From the NCBI RefSeq assembly GCF_030272615.1, contig NC_081413.1:602518709-602582708 (forward strand): a DNA stretch of 64,000 nt, given 5' to 3'. Positions 26,101-36,486 of the stretch are shown here, piece by piece (within the stretch, counting starts at the first letter, position 1; every line of letters begins with the position of its first letter). The notes under the pieces are model-generated. The model was not told the DNA's origin, ran no database searches, and saw only the letters and a list, made by a program, of their open reading frames with translations. The stretch comes from Cryptomeria japonica (lineage: Eukaryota > Streptophyta > Pinopsida > Cupressales > Cupressaceae). Position numbers and translations under genes: made by a program.

Positions 26101-27359
26101 AATGATTTTATTTTAATCAAAAATCCCAAAATTCCTCCCACTTGCATTCTCCGACAGAATCCACTTGCATGCCTAAATCCCTTCTACATTCTTCTAACTC
26201 CTTCTAATTGGCCTAATCCTATCCTAATCATTGTCACATTCCTAAATAAAAGGAATTCACTTCTCAAAAACCTCCAAAGTCTTCAGTAACCATTAAAGGC
26301 TTTATGTCTTCAAATGGTTAACCTCTAAAGTCTTACAAACCATTAAAGGCTCTTACATAACCATTTATGGTTAACTCACCTTTTACCTTTGGTTAGAGAC
26401 TTACCTCTAACTTAACCATCTTTTGACTCATGGATCTCTTCAAAGCATTTATTTATTTGACTAAGGCAACCATTTAACCCTTGCATATTCATTTATCCCT
26501 TGGATAAAAGGAATATCCATTAACCTAACCCTAACCCAACCCCCTAGGGTAACTATCATGTCCCCTCAAGCATTTAATGCTCCTTATCTCTCCTCTCAAG
26601 CCTCCTCATGGTGACACTTGTCAACATGGGATTGGGTTGAAAGTCTCACATGGATTTAATATATTTCAATCCTAACCCTTGTTATGATTTCTCAATCTTA
26701 ACCCTTCATTTCCCCATTTCTTCTATAAATAGAACCCTTCTCCTCAAGCAAAGAGGGAAGCATTAGAGTATTGTTGCTATATTGGTATTAGCATAGAGAT
26801 TTTTCATAGCATCACTATCTACACTTGCATAGCATTTGTTTATCACATCCAACCATCTTGAATCTCCATATGGCATCCATGGCTAGTGCTAAAAGATGAG
26901 AGCTACACTCATTTGGGACTTGGAGAGGGGAGAAACAAGGGAGAAGCATCAAAAGGCATCATGGAAGCATCTTAGGGAGGGTCTTCTCCTTTCTTTTCTT
27001 TTGTTAAACTTCGTTCATGCTTTTTGAAATCTCTTTTGATATGTTTGGAATGGTTTTTAGTTCTTTGTTTTGGTTTTATGGTTTAAACTAACTTATTAAC
27101 ATTGAACTTTGTTGTTGCCTTGTCCCCATTTCCATGACATCAGTATATCTTCTTCAATTCCATTAACATGTGCATTCACCGAATCATTTTCAAATGGTGT
27201 ATATTCATTGCATTCATTAGGTGCATTCATCATATGAATTTGAATTGGGTTATGTTGATCATTTTGATTTGGTGCATTCATCATATCAATTTTAATTGTT
27301 GAATGTTCATCACTTTCAATAGGTGCATTAGATGGTGTACCTTCACATAATCTCCCCAT
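23148..27359 (-). pseudogene. DDD-type transposase-like gene of the large transposon, four exons, inactivated
   Basis: This probably cut and joined the ends of the large transposon. Exon 1 starts at 27359, is split by a solo LTR (25335-27142), and continues to 24061, where GCAG/GTAAAT is a splice donor. It has an RNase-H-like core: IIDFAENYTLKLQNEVQS (24570-24510), HLIWSDNCTVQFKNARMFY (24325-24269) and EAGHGKGEHDGAATCVKRAL (24225-24160). These give three spaced acidic residues (D, D, D) with GHGKG before the third. Exon 2 (about 23890-23727), exon 3 (23630-23465) and exon 4 (23364-23148) have GT/AG borders at most edges; the exon 2 acceptor was not resolved. In-frame stops lie near 24897, 24755, 24645, 24266 and elsewhere. 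Similar DFAENYT/GHGKG proteins are known to me only as uncharacterised plant and algal sequences. Confidence 0.75.
25335..27142 (+). mobile_element. Solo LTR (1808 bp) inside transposase exon 1
   Basis: It starts TGTAGACACATAAATC and ends CATGACATCA, flanked by perfect GTATA copies (25330-25334, 27143-27147). No internal region or second LTR is present. A core promoter, CTATAAATAGAACCC, lies near 26724, so transcription would run on the plus strand. The 5' half has repeats of TTTAATGGTTTCC and TTCTAGAGTCTTC (25740-25960) and ATTTAAATAAATTAATATTT blocks. Excising it rejoins the exon in frame (VNGIEEDI to PFEFDMIN). The superfamily is unknown. Confidence 0.9.
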
Positions 27360-27652
27360 ATGCTCTCATTGTCTTTCCTTTGATGCCTCTCTTTGTTCAA
27401 TTTTTCCGCTCTTGTTCTTTCCTATTGTCCAACACATAAGATAATGATGACAATCCACAATCAAATAGCAAAAAAATACCAAATGATCATCATTTTGTTA
27501 TAATCTAAAGTAACAATAATAAAATAACTTCAAAAAAAACCAAAATACAAGACAAATCAATCATGATCAAAGCAAAAAATAACAAATGATCATCATTTTG
27601 TTATAATCTAAAGTAACAATGATAAAATAACTTCAAAAACAATCCAATATAT
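27360..27652. repeat. Upstream region of the transposase gene with a tandem duplication
   Basis: A block of about 110 bp containing AATGATCATCATTTTGTTAT is present twice (about 27475-27530 and 27585-27640). No ORF. It may include the transposase promoter, but no clear TATA box could be assigned. Confidence 0.6.
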
Positions 27653-27996
27653 TGTTGGTAGTGGGCCAACTTCCCTTGTGGAGATTCGTGACATGGTTTA
27701 ACAACCTCCTATGGATTCTATAAGTCTAGTGGTTGTATCAGGCATTGACAGGTCGATCTTTTGGTGCAATGACAACCCTAGCTTGTAACAAGTGGTATCA
27801 GAGCTTGGTCACAGGTTAGAATCACGCAAACCATGGTGAGTGATGCTAGGAGGGGGATTGTTGGCAGTGGGCCAATGTCCCTCATCAGGATTTGCAACAT
27901 GGTTTAACAACGTCATGTGGATTCTATAAGTCTAGTGGTTGTATTAGGCATTGACAGGTCGATCTTTTGGTACAATGGAAACCCTAGCTTGTAACA
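27653..27996 (+). mobile_element. TRIM (miniature LTR retroelement), 344 bp
   Basis: Two 138-bp direct repeats (27653-27790, 27859-27996) begin TGTTGGNAGTGGGCCAA and end CTAGCTTGTAACA. Between them are only 68 bp: the primer-binding site TGGTATCAGAGC (27793-27804) two bases after the first LTR, and the polypurine tract AGGAGGGGGAT (27848-27858) directly before the second. Flanks TATAT and TATAC fit a 5-bp duplication with one change. It has no coding capacity and relied on an autonomous element. Confidence 0.95.
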
Positions 27997-28154
27997 TATA
28001 CGAGAAAAATCAATCATTTCAAAGAAAAAGTGACAAAAAATATGAAAACCTGACTGTTACTATCTTAGAAAATCATGTGCAAAAGTAGTGGGGCCTTCAA
28101 ACAACTTGCAATGCTAGTTTTTAGGCTGTTGGGACTAAAATATATTAATATTTT

Positions 28155-28281
28155 TCCATAACCCATACGGGTTATGGAAACCTTTAATGTCAATGTTCAC
28201 AATTTCTCATAACCCATATGGGTTATGTAGAACTACAATTTTTGGCCTTAGATCTACATAACCCATAAGGGTTATGTAGAA
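28155..28281. repeat. Right subterminal palindromes, inner group
   Basis: Three palindromes of the type CATAACCCATATGGGTTATG lie at about 28157, 28207 and 28257. They match the motif seen at 8731-8759. Confidence 0.7.
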
Positions 28282-28315
28282 CTACAAGTTTTGGCCTTAG
28301 AACTAGAACTAGAAA

Positions 28316-28369
28316 ATGGAGAGGGGTAGAGGGAGAGGGGGAGAGGGAGAGAGAGGGAGATTGGAAAAA

Positions 28370-28426
<57 letters not shown>

Positions 28427-28521
28427 AGGGGGAGATTGGGAAATTGAGAGGGGGAGAGGGAGAGAGAGAGAAGGGGGGAGATTGGGAAATGGAGAGGGGG
28501 AGAGGAAGAGAGGGAGATTGG

Positions 28522-28585
<64 letters not shown>

Positions 28586-28641
28586 TATTAGGAAAAGGGG
28601 AGGAAGAGAGGGGGAGAAGGAGAGAGAGGGATATTGGGAAA

Positions 28642-28677
<36 letters not shown>

Positions 28678-28792
28678 GATAAGGAGAGGTGGATGGATGG
28701 AGAGGGAGAGAGAGGGAGATTAGGAAAAGGAGAGGGGGAGAGGGAGAGGGAGAGAGAGGGATATTTGGGAAAGGAGAGAGAGATATTGGGAA

Positions 28793-28861
<69 letters not shown>

Positions 28862-28997
28862 GGAGATAGGAAGAGATGAATAGAATAGGATAAGGAGAGG
28901 GGGATGGAGAGAGAGTTAGAGATAAAGAGAGAAGGGGTTAAAAGGAGAGGAGGGAGGGATATTGGGAAAAGGAGAGCGGGAGAGGGAGATTGGAAAA

Positions 28998-29064
<67 letters not shown>

Positions 29065-29095
29065 GGTATAGAGAGAAAGAGAAGGAGAAAAGGGT
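28316..29095 (+). repeat. (GA)n-rich microsatellite tract with a (GT)n run
   Basis: Long GAGAGA runs lie at 28391-28425, 28530-28580, 28795-28858 and 28998-29060, broken by GGGAGATTGGGAAA-type units. A (TG)n run lies at 28368-28391. Translated frames here are low-complexity artefacts. Confidence 0.97.
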
Positions 29096-29099
29096 GAGA

Positions 29100-29340
29100 G
29101 AATCAATAGAGATGAAAAGGGTGAGGGGAGATAGATGAGATAGAACTCAAGGAGGATAATTAGGGCTCAAAATAAATAGAGATGAAAAGAAGAGATACAT
29201 GCATGTATACAAACATATATACATATATCTATATAAATATATGTATATATATCTATAGATATGAATATATACATATATAAACACATATTATATATGTATG
29301 TCTATAAATATGTGTAGTAAATGCTAAGTTTACAAGCATA
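29100..29340. repeat. (AT)-rich simple sequence
   Basis: TATATATCTATA and ATACATATATA runs between about 29205 and 29310. No gene. Confidence 0.8.
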
Positions 29341-29349
29341 CATTATTAT

Positions 29350-29525
29350 GTATTCATAACCCATATGGGTTATGTGAAACACAAAATAATGGTTTTAGTT
29401 CTACATAACATGTATGGGTTTTATGAAATACAAACTAATGTTTTAGTTCTACATAACCCATATGGGTTATGTAAAACTATGAATAGTACTTTTTGTTTTT
29501 CAAAACCCGTGTGGGTTTTGGCTTG
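29350..29525. repeat. Right subterminal palindromes, outer group
   Basis: Four copies: 29355-29376, 29404-29424 (imperfect), 29451-29472 and 29501-29520 (AAAACCCGTGTGGGTTTT). The last is followed by GGCTTGGTAAGAGGG, which resembles GGCTTGGTAACACC near 8640 at the left end. Confidence 0.7.
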
Positions 29526-30331
29526 GTAAGAGGGTTGGAAAATGACCCTAAAGCTTGCAAGCCCATTTTCCCCCATTTTTGTCCCTTTACACGTTTTTTG
29601 ATTGTCTAACATTATTTCTCGACTTCATCGTCATTAGGATTACAAATGATCAAGTGGGTATCTCTAAAATTACCACCATAATCTCACACATCTTCTCAAT
29701 GTTCTAACCATATAATTTTTTTCTATTTATTGACAACATTAGCATAGTAAACTTTAATTTTCTTTATTAGTACCTTGGCAGTCCTCACAAATATATGTCT
29801 ACCTTTATTTTAATAACTTTTGATATACTTGACCAAATTCAAAATAAATTACATATTATTGTTCTACACTAGATTCTATACACTTTTTAAAAAAAATTTT
29901 GCATTTATTATTAATTTGGTGCAAGTTATGCCTAGCGCACAAACAAGTACCAAATTTTCAAGATGCGGTCACTTCAAAAAATAATTAAAAAAAAATACTC
30001 AACAGAAAATTACAAAACAATACACAACTTCTAGATCTCACACTTACCTATCATCCTACTAAAGGGTTTTGCAAAATACTAAATCTAACTCTATATTTTG
30101 TGCAACACACAAAAACAGCTATGTTATGTTTTTCTAAAAAAATCAGGAACAGTTTTTTGTGCATGAAAGGTTTAACCCTCTTAATCTTATCCAATTTTTT
30201 TTTAAAATAGTAGTTTCGAAACTAGATTCAGAGTACTATAATTCTTATTCTTTCCTCAACTCTTATTTTTGAGTGCATGACCTTCAAATATCTCTTTGAA
30301 GTTCAGGTTTACTTGTTTTTAGAAGAAAAAA
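29526..30331. other. AT-rich right flank inside the large transposon
   Basis: No ORF with recognisable homology and no repeat beyond short A/T runs. Confidence 0.5.
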
Positions 30332-30381
30332 AGTGGCCACTTATACCCCCCTTTTTGTCCACCATCTTGGTGGACTTACCC
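30332..30381 (-). repeat. Right terminal inverted repeat of the large transposon
   Basis: On the minus strand it starts GGGTAAGTCCACCAAGATGG and reaches AGTGGCCAC, mirroring 8535-8573 with a few bases inserted. GTCCACCA and TGGTGGAC form a perfect 8-bp stem around AGA. It is followed by the ACTT target copy. Confidence 0.8.
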
Positions 30382-30413
30382 ACTTGCTTTCCTTTATTTG
30401 AACTGGCATCTTA

Positions 30414-31609
30414 TGTTAGGCCCAATATAGAAAGCTAATGTACTGAGAGGGGAGGGGTGAATCAGTACTTCAAAACTTTTCTTCAATAATAACCTTACTA
30501 TTATGCATAAGCAGAATAGTGCAGTAACATAAAATAAAACTATAATCAACAGATAACAATCATACATGATTCACTCCATAACACATATATTTTGGTCACG
30601 CAGAAACTCTTGGTTAGAGAGAAAAACTGTGGTGGGGATGGCACCCACAACTTCACTACTGCAATAATAAAGAATGCTCAGTTAGAGCTACATTTAGCTA
30701 TTTCTGATAGCTTACCCTGTTAGGAGTATTAAGATCAGTTAGATCTACCTTACTAAAGGATTTTTACAACACTATATAAGTGTAGCACTTGGTTAAAGGA
30801 TTTACAATTTATAGACTTGGTTAGAGTCTTTTACCCTGTTAAAGGTTTCTCTTACAACTTCAAAATATTACAATATAATCATTACAAATATCTGCAACTT
30901 TACATCTAAAATGCTAAAGCAGATTCTATGTGCTCTGAATAAGATTACCTAGCTTGTAGCATACCTCGGTAACCCATAATGAAACTCGATAAACCCTTCT
31001 ATTTACTCTGTTCTTCGACTGTTCACTGAAAACCTTCTCGGTGACCTCTCTGTGTCTCTGTAACAGTCTTCCTTCATGCATCCACACTGCTATCTCATTG
31101 CATCTCATATCACATCATATCATCTCATCTTTCTAACCCTAGAATCATGTTGTATATATAGATCTCTTACAGCGGTGATCTGATTCATTGCTTCGATCTT
31201 ACACAAAGATTCTTTGAATGAATAACTAAACAAAATATCTCATAGGCTAGATTGGCCTTGTAATCATACACAATCTCATAGTGCAATTTCCAATGCAAAA
31301 ACGGTTAGATGTGCCTCGATCTTGTAACATGTTTTCATGTGCATGTCCAGGTTCAATGTATCTAGTAAAATGTTTCACTCAGTGAATATCAACTCAGTGA
31401 GTTAACTTTACCACTCGGTAGCCATGAAACTTTACTTGGTAAACAACTCGGTGAGTACTGTATTCTGTGACTGCTTTCTTCAGTAAGCGACTAGACTGTT
31501 CATACCGACTTCTCTGTGTGTATCGACTGCATGATTCGGTAATACTAACCGACTAGAATATAGTATGACTTTGGATATGAAACTAATGGCAATTTGATAA
31601 GTAGTAACA
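30414..31609 (-). repeat. 3' LTR of element C
   Basis: 1196 bp. The plus-strand edge reads TGTTAGGCCCAATATAG and then an ACTGAGAGG-GTGAATCAGT block. Confidence 0.93.
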
Positions 31610-32072
31610 ATCTCCCCTTTTGACATTAGTTGAGATGTTTGACAAAAACTACTTACAAAGTCATAACTCAAAAACTATATACTTGACAAAATGACTATAT
31701 TTGACAATATGTACAATAGTCAATAGTATATGCAGATATACTCCCCTTATCATTATCCTGTACATAACTCTGAATTTTGCATGTTCGGTTCTATTTTGTA
31801 CTTGTGTTCTCTGAATGCTCTGTATATTCTGCTCGGTATACTCCCCTTGTATACAATACTCAAAATTGTGTTATCAAAACTGTACTACTCTCCAAGTGTA
31901 GAATTACTCCCCCTTTGTTGGGCTTTCCTCTATGTAGTAACATAATATTACTCCCCCTTTGTTGGGCTTTCCTCTATGTAGTAACATAATATTACTCCCC
32001 CTTTTTGACAAACATTAAAAACTTAATTTGCATCCGGAGGTAGTAACTGATCAAAATAGTCTTATACTTGGT
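31610..32072 (-). promoter_or_regulatory. Element C polypurine-tract cluster and 46-bp tandem repeat
   Basis: On the minus strand several G-rich polypurine motifs precede the 3' LTR, at about 31610, 31741, 31840, 31908, 31952 and 31996. The last three are carried by a 46-bp repeat that includes TTGGGCTTTCCTCTATGTAG. The motif next to the LTR is the functional candidate; the rest look like duplicates. Confidence 0.65.
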
Positions 32073-35000
32073 CTAGGTGTCAGTTAGGGCGACTGAGAGT
32101 GAGTCCTTGAGACTTTCCATTAATGAGTTATGTGCTTGAATATCAGATAAGAGTGATATCAAGCCATCAAGAGTGCTTCCCTCTTGTATAGTTGATAAGC
32201 TTGTAGCTCGATTGAGCTGCTCTTGGACTGATGAGAGATGAGGAAGGAATAATGTTTGAAGGGTCATTATATCCATCCTAATTTTATGCTCTTCGTTCCT
32301 CAGTTCTAACTATTGAGCCATGAGCTGTTGTAGCTTTTTGTAAAAATTTTGAACTGAATTAGGCTCAGTGGTCAACTTGGATGAGAGATCGGTGATCTCT
32401 GTCTCAATTGCATCAGTTTTATTTTTGATGTCTTTAATAAATAAAGAAAATGTACACAATTTCTGGAATAAATAAAGAATGTGCTTGAGTTGAGGGGACA
32501 ACTCAGCAATGAATTTGACAAGTTTTACCTTGCCAACAGCAATTGATTTTTGGACTTCCTCTATCATTTTTGTTGTGAGCTCTTTATCCTTGAGCTTGCT
32601 TAGGTACTCGGATGCATCAACTCTAGATGTTTCAATCTAATTAAGGAGTTCATCCAACTAAATATGGATGGCTACATCGGTTGACACTGTTACTGATGGT
32701 AGTATTTCTGTGAGCAGTGTCCTAACCTTTTGAAGTACCTTGTTCTTTTTCTGTATGGCCAGTTGCTTCTCCTGTTCGGCCTTTGCTTTGCATAGTTCAC
32801 CAAATTTAGTGAGCGCTTGCCCTTTTAATTTGGAAATGTCGACATTGGGCAACACGATCGGTTTAGATAAGTCAAATTTAAAACCATGCTTTCTCACCTT
32901 CTTCTCTTTTCCTTTGGTCTGTGGCACTAAGACAAGTGCTTGTGAGGCTTGCTGTCCCTCGGTAGGTTGCTTAATAGATGCAACACTTTGGACTGTTCCT
33001 ATAGCAGTTGCAGTGTCTTTGGGTGGTTCGGTGCTAGGGGTCTAAGCTGTAATGTTTGCAATGCTTGTCTATGCTTGAGACATTTGATCTTTGGTTGTGT
33101 CTGCTGCAGCTTCAGATTTGTTACTTGTATCTTCTATAGCTTTAGATTTGTTACCTTCGGTAACTTGTTTGGTGTCCTTAGGAGCTTTAGTCAGGACTGG
33201 TGACTTCACCGACGGATAAGGTTGAACTTGTTCTAAGACCGATTCACTAGACACAAGTTTTGCATAAGTGGTGCCTTCAATCATTTCCTGCTCCAGTGTG
33301 GCTTCATCCATTACATCTTCATCAATTTGTATAGTGTCAACTGGGTCTGGACCTTGCTTGGTGACATCTGGATCTCACTCGGTGACATCAACAATTTCAA
33401 TTTGAGATTGTTCACTAACATCCTTTTGTTTGAAGATCTCCTACCACTTGGCCTTAGTCTCATTCTCCACATCAATATATAGCCCATTCATCAATTTTAA
33501 GGCTCTCTGTTTCACAAGAAATTTGGAATTGTATGTGGACAAATGCTCCTTAATTTCAGCTATGGACATGTCAGGAAATAAATGGACAAGACTTCTTTCT
33601 CTTATTTGTCTCTCTGAATCCATTGCATATTTCCATCTGTTATCAATATGTGAGTAGAGTTCACTCGAAAGTGACTTTGCTAGTTCTAATGGTGCTAACT
33701 GAAACTTCAGAAGTGTACATATGACAACTTCTTCAATCTGTCGTTTCTCATCATTAGTCCTAGACTCATACTTAACATATCTGAATCCTGCAAATCCACC
33801 GTATTCCTTAAGATTGGCACAAAAGTTTTCAACACTATGAATGTTTGCCTTTTTGCTCTTCACAATCTAGAATTTGTTAGCATCATTAGACTTTGTATCA
33901 CTCGACTCTTTTGCCAAAATGAGTCTCCGAGTAGATTTCTTGTAAGTCTTTTTTACCTTAGGAATGGCAACAGTCTTTTGTTTCTTGCTCGGTGATGCAG
34001 CTGATGCTCTGGTGTTGGGTCTCTTTGTTGGTGGAGTCGGCAGGGCCTTTGTGATGTCCTATTTCTTTCTTTTTAGAACTTTTCCCTTTGGCAACTCTAT
34101 GCTCAATGTTATTGTAGCCTCCTATGCTTCTGATTCTTCCTCGATAATGGTAAGATTGCCTTTGATAGGTGTAGATGAGGATTCTTCTCCGAATTTCTCA
34201 GATAAAGCTTTTATCATCTTTGTAGCTTTTCTTGTAGCCTTAGGAACTACAATGCTCATTTTTACTTTCTCCTTCACCTCTTCATAGGTTCCATACCTTA
34301 GTTCAGTTGCATGCCTTGACAATGATAGGTAGGCATCAATTTGTTGCTGTGTGATATCATAATCAATTTCATAACCCATTGGTTGCAACGACTGAATCCT
34401 CGGTTCAACAGCATTTACATAGAAATAATCAATGTCGACTTCAAAACATATATTGTCCTTGTATTTTTTGACCAGCTGTGGTGGGATCCTGTACCTTGTG
34501 CATTTCTCTTGGAATTTGCTAAAATAATCATCCATGATATCATTAAAGTTATCTCCTAACTTCTTGATGTAATCATTGATCTGAGTGATAGGTTGGTGTA
34601 GCTCCCATACTACTTTACCGACTGAGGGAAAGAACTTCTCAAAATAGAAAAACATACAGACAAGTAGTGAACCGAACTTTAGTGTGTTTGCCAAGTTGTT
34701 CTTCTTCGGCTTCCTTATTGTGTTCAGGTTCTCAAATAAGTTCTTTCATAGCACTTCACATAAGTCTACTTTCATTCCCTCCCTTCTTTACTATTTTGTA
34801 GGCTAAGTCCACTGTAGGACATGGTACACTATTTTCCCTTGTAGATTGGAAGAAATAGTAACCAATAACTCTAATTGCAAATTTTAGTGTAGCATCAGTG
34901 ACATTATTCAATTTCAATCCTCGGTAATCGGATTCTACTCCGGTTAGACTGATTAGCTCCTTTTGTGATATCATTTTCTGTGCACGAGCATGATCGTAGA

Positions 35001-35418
35001 TGGGATATCCGGTGATCAGGTGAATGACTTCCTTCATGATCTTGAATGATTGCTCTTGTAGCCACATGAAATCATCATGTACTCTGCTCAATACAAACTT
35101 AACCCATTGGGGTTTGAACACACGAGGATAGACTAGGGCTTCATTTAATCCCTTGATTCTGATATGTTCAAATTTACTATCCAGTTTGTCGTCAGTGCAT
35201 AGTTCATCATATGTGTCACTAATCTCTACATGACCGAGTTCCTCAACACGGCACTTGGTAAAGAATCTGACATCTTCTACCAATAAGACTTGATCCTGGA
35301 TGAGTGAAAATGCAGTTTTATCATCCAGTTCTGAGGTGACTTTAGGAGTTAGGGAATACTTCAGAGATGGCTTCTCCACATTTTGGACAACTACAGGGTC
35401 TGGGATCTTGGGTACCAT
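32073..35418 (-). pseudogene. Unrecognised long ORF of element C, about 1100 codons, decayed
   Basis: The ATG at 35418 starts MVPKIPDPVVVQNVEKPSLKY. The first 220 codons contain VFKPQWVKFVLSRVHDDFMW, LITGYPIYDHA and SVPCPTVDLAYKIVKK. After one frame change near 34750 a single frame continues from 34694 to 32073, broken by isolated stops (about 34120, 33440, 33068, 32657 and 32309). It includes FGSLLVCMFFYFEKFFP and, toward the C-terminus, Lys/Glu-rich stretches that may form coiled coils. There are no RT, integrase or protease motifs. It occupies the place of pol. I know similar sequences only as hypothetical proteins from repeat-rich plants, and I do not assign a function. Confidence 0.75.
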
Positions 35419-35426
35419 GGTAGATC
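35261..35426. repeat. 166-bp duplication flanking element D, left copy
   Basis: The block from AAGAATCTGACATC to ATGGTAGATC is repeated at 42138-42303 with scattered changes, one copy on each side of element D. It covers the start of the element C long ORF. Confidence 0.9.
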
Positions 35427-35427
35427 C

Positions 35428-36486
35428 TATTAGGTCCCAGAGACAACTGAGAGGGGGGGGGGTGAATCAGTTGTCTAATAAATTCAAACCAAAAACTTAT
35501 TAACCAACTTAATACTTAATACCGATAAACCAGTTAAGTATGCCGGTAGATAGTGTTAACAGTAAATTGCTATACCAGTAAGGATTAATGCATGAAACAT
35601 AAACATAAAGTCATCCACAACACATGACACCAATATTTGTACGTGGAAACCCTGTAAGGGGAAAAACCACAGTGGGAAACCTTACCCACAATTAGATGAT
35701 ACTACTGTAGATAGTAAGTATACAAAGAGGGGTCTGCACATGCAGAAAGGCCAATAGCCTAGAGCTCACTGCTCAGTTACAAATGGGAGTCACACTGACT
35801 ACAGTTGGATGGTTAAATCCAATAGGGATGTACTACATAAAATTGCATCTTCATATGCTGGATTCAGTACCGGTGTAATGTTGATATGCTTCTACAAAAA
35901 CCTAAATTCACCTTCAAATGATGTCTTCATGTATGCCTCTACTTGATCTCGCATATATCTTCACTTAAATCTTTTTCACATTCCACACTTGATCTTACAA
36001 ATAACTTCTTACATTTATACCATACCCTAAGACCAATTTTAGTAGGTTGGCTCTACAAGATATTATAATAAAAACATTTTACAAATAATATTATATCTGA
36101 TGCAATAACCGATTAATCATGCCGGCTTAATGCATTTACAACAATAATAAATCATCTCCATAGTGTGCCATGCTGATCTAGAAAAGATAAACCTACCGGT
36201 GTAACCCTAGATAACCTGGACCTATTTGTCGGTAAAAGCAAATATGCAAATATGAATATACCAATGATTATTACTTCAAAATAAAGTGTCCACATGATGT
36301 CTTCAACATTACCAAGTGTCTTTCATGTCATTCTAGGTACCAGTGAACATTATAACCTACCAGTGAACCATATACCAGTAATTGTTGCATAGTTTACTGT
36401 TTGCTGGTGAATGTTGTTGGATCTCCAAAGTAGGTGTATTCAGTAGGTGTTGACATCAATGACAAAACCATACCAAAATACCAACA
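35428..36486 (-). repeat. 3' LTR of element D
   Basis: 1059 bp. The outer edge is mutated to TATTAGG. Differences from the other LTR are mostly C/T and G/A changes, as expected of methylated repeats. Confidence 0.93.

Larger units (their letters stand above)
8535..30381. mobile_element. Large (about 21.8 kb) two-gene DNA transposon with TIRs and subterminal palindromes
   Basis: The left end reads GGGTAAGTGCACCAAGATGG, and the reverse complement of the right end reads GGGTAAGTCCACCAAGATGG. The similarity reaches AGTGGCCAC at 8565-8573 and 30332-30340. ACTT flanks both ends (8531-8534, 30382-30385); because of terminal symmetry the duplication can also be read as CACTTG. Removing the element, together with element C next door, rejoins copia H in frame (DDQDASSNKGKQ then VQTQSQVQ). 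Inside are a plus-strand multi-exon gene (9016-19006), a 350-bp satellite (19745-22300) and a minus-strand transposase-like gene (27359-23148). Palindromic ACCCATAYGGGT motifs cluster near both ends. Both genes carry stops, so this copy is dead. A Sola-like assignment (4-bp duplication, GGG terminus, DDD core) is my inference from memory of that superfamily. Confidence 0.8.

Noticed and set aside
27793-27804. TGGTATCAGAGC considered as a tRNA gene end
   Set aside because: It lies between two LTRs as a primer-binding site; no cloverleaf surrounds it. The same applies to elements B and D.
28369-28677. Open frames of about 100 codons reading Cys-Val and Glu-Arg repeats, and the opposite Ser-Leu frame at 28720-29106
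   Set aside because: They are translations of (GT)n and (GA)n microsatellites.
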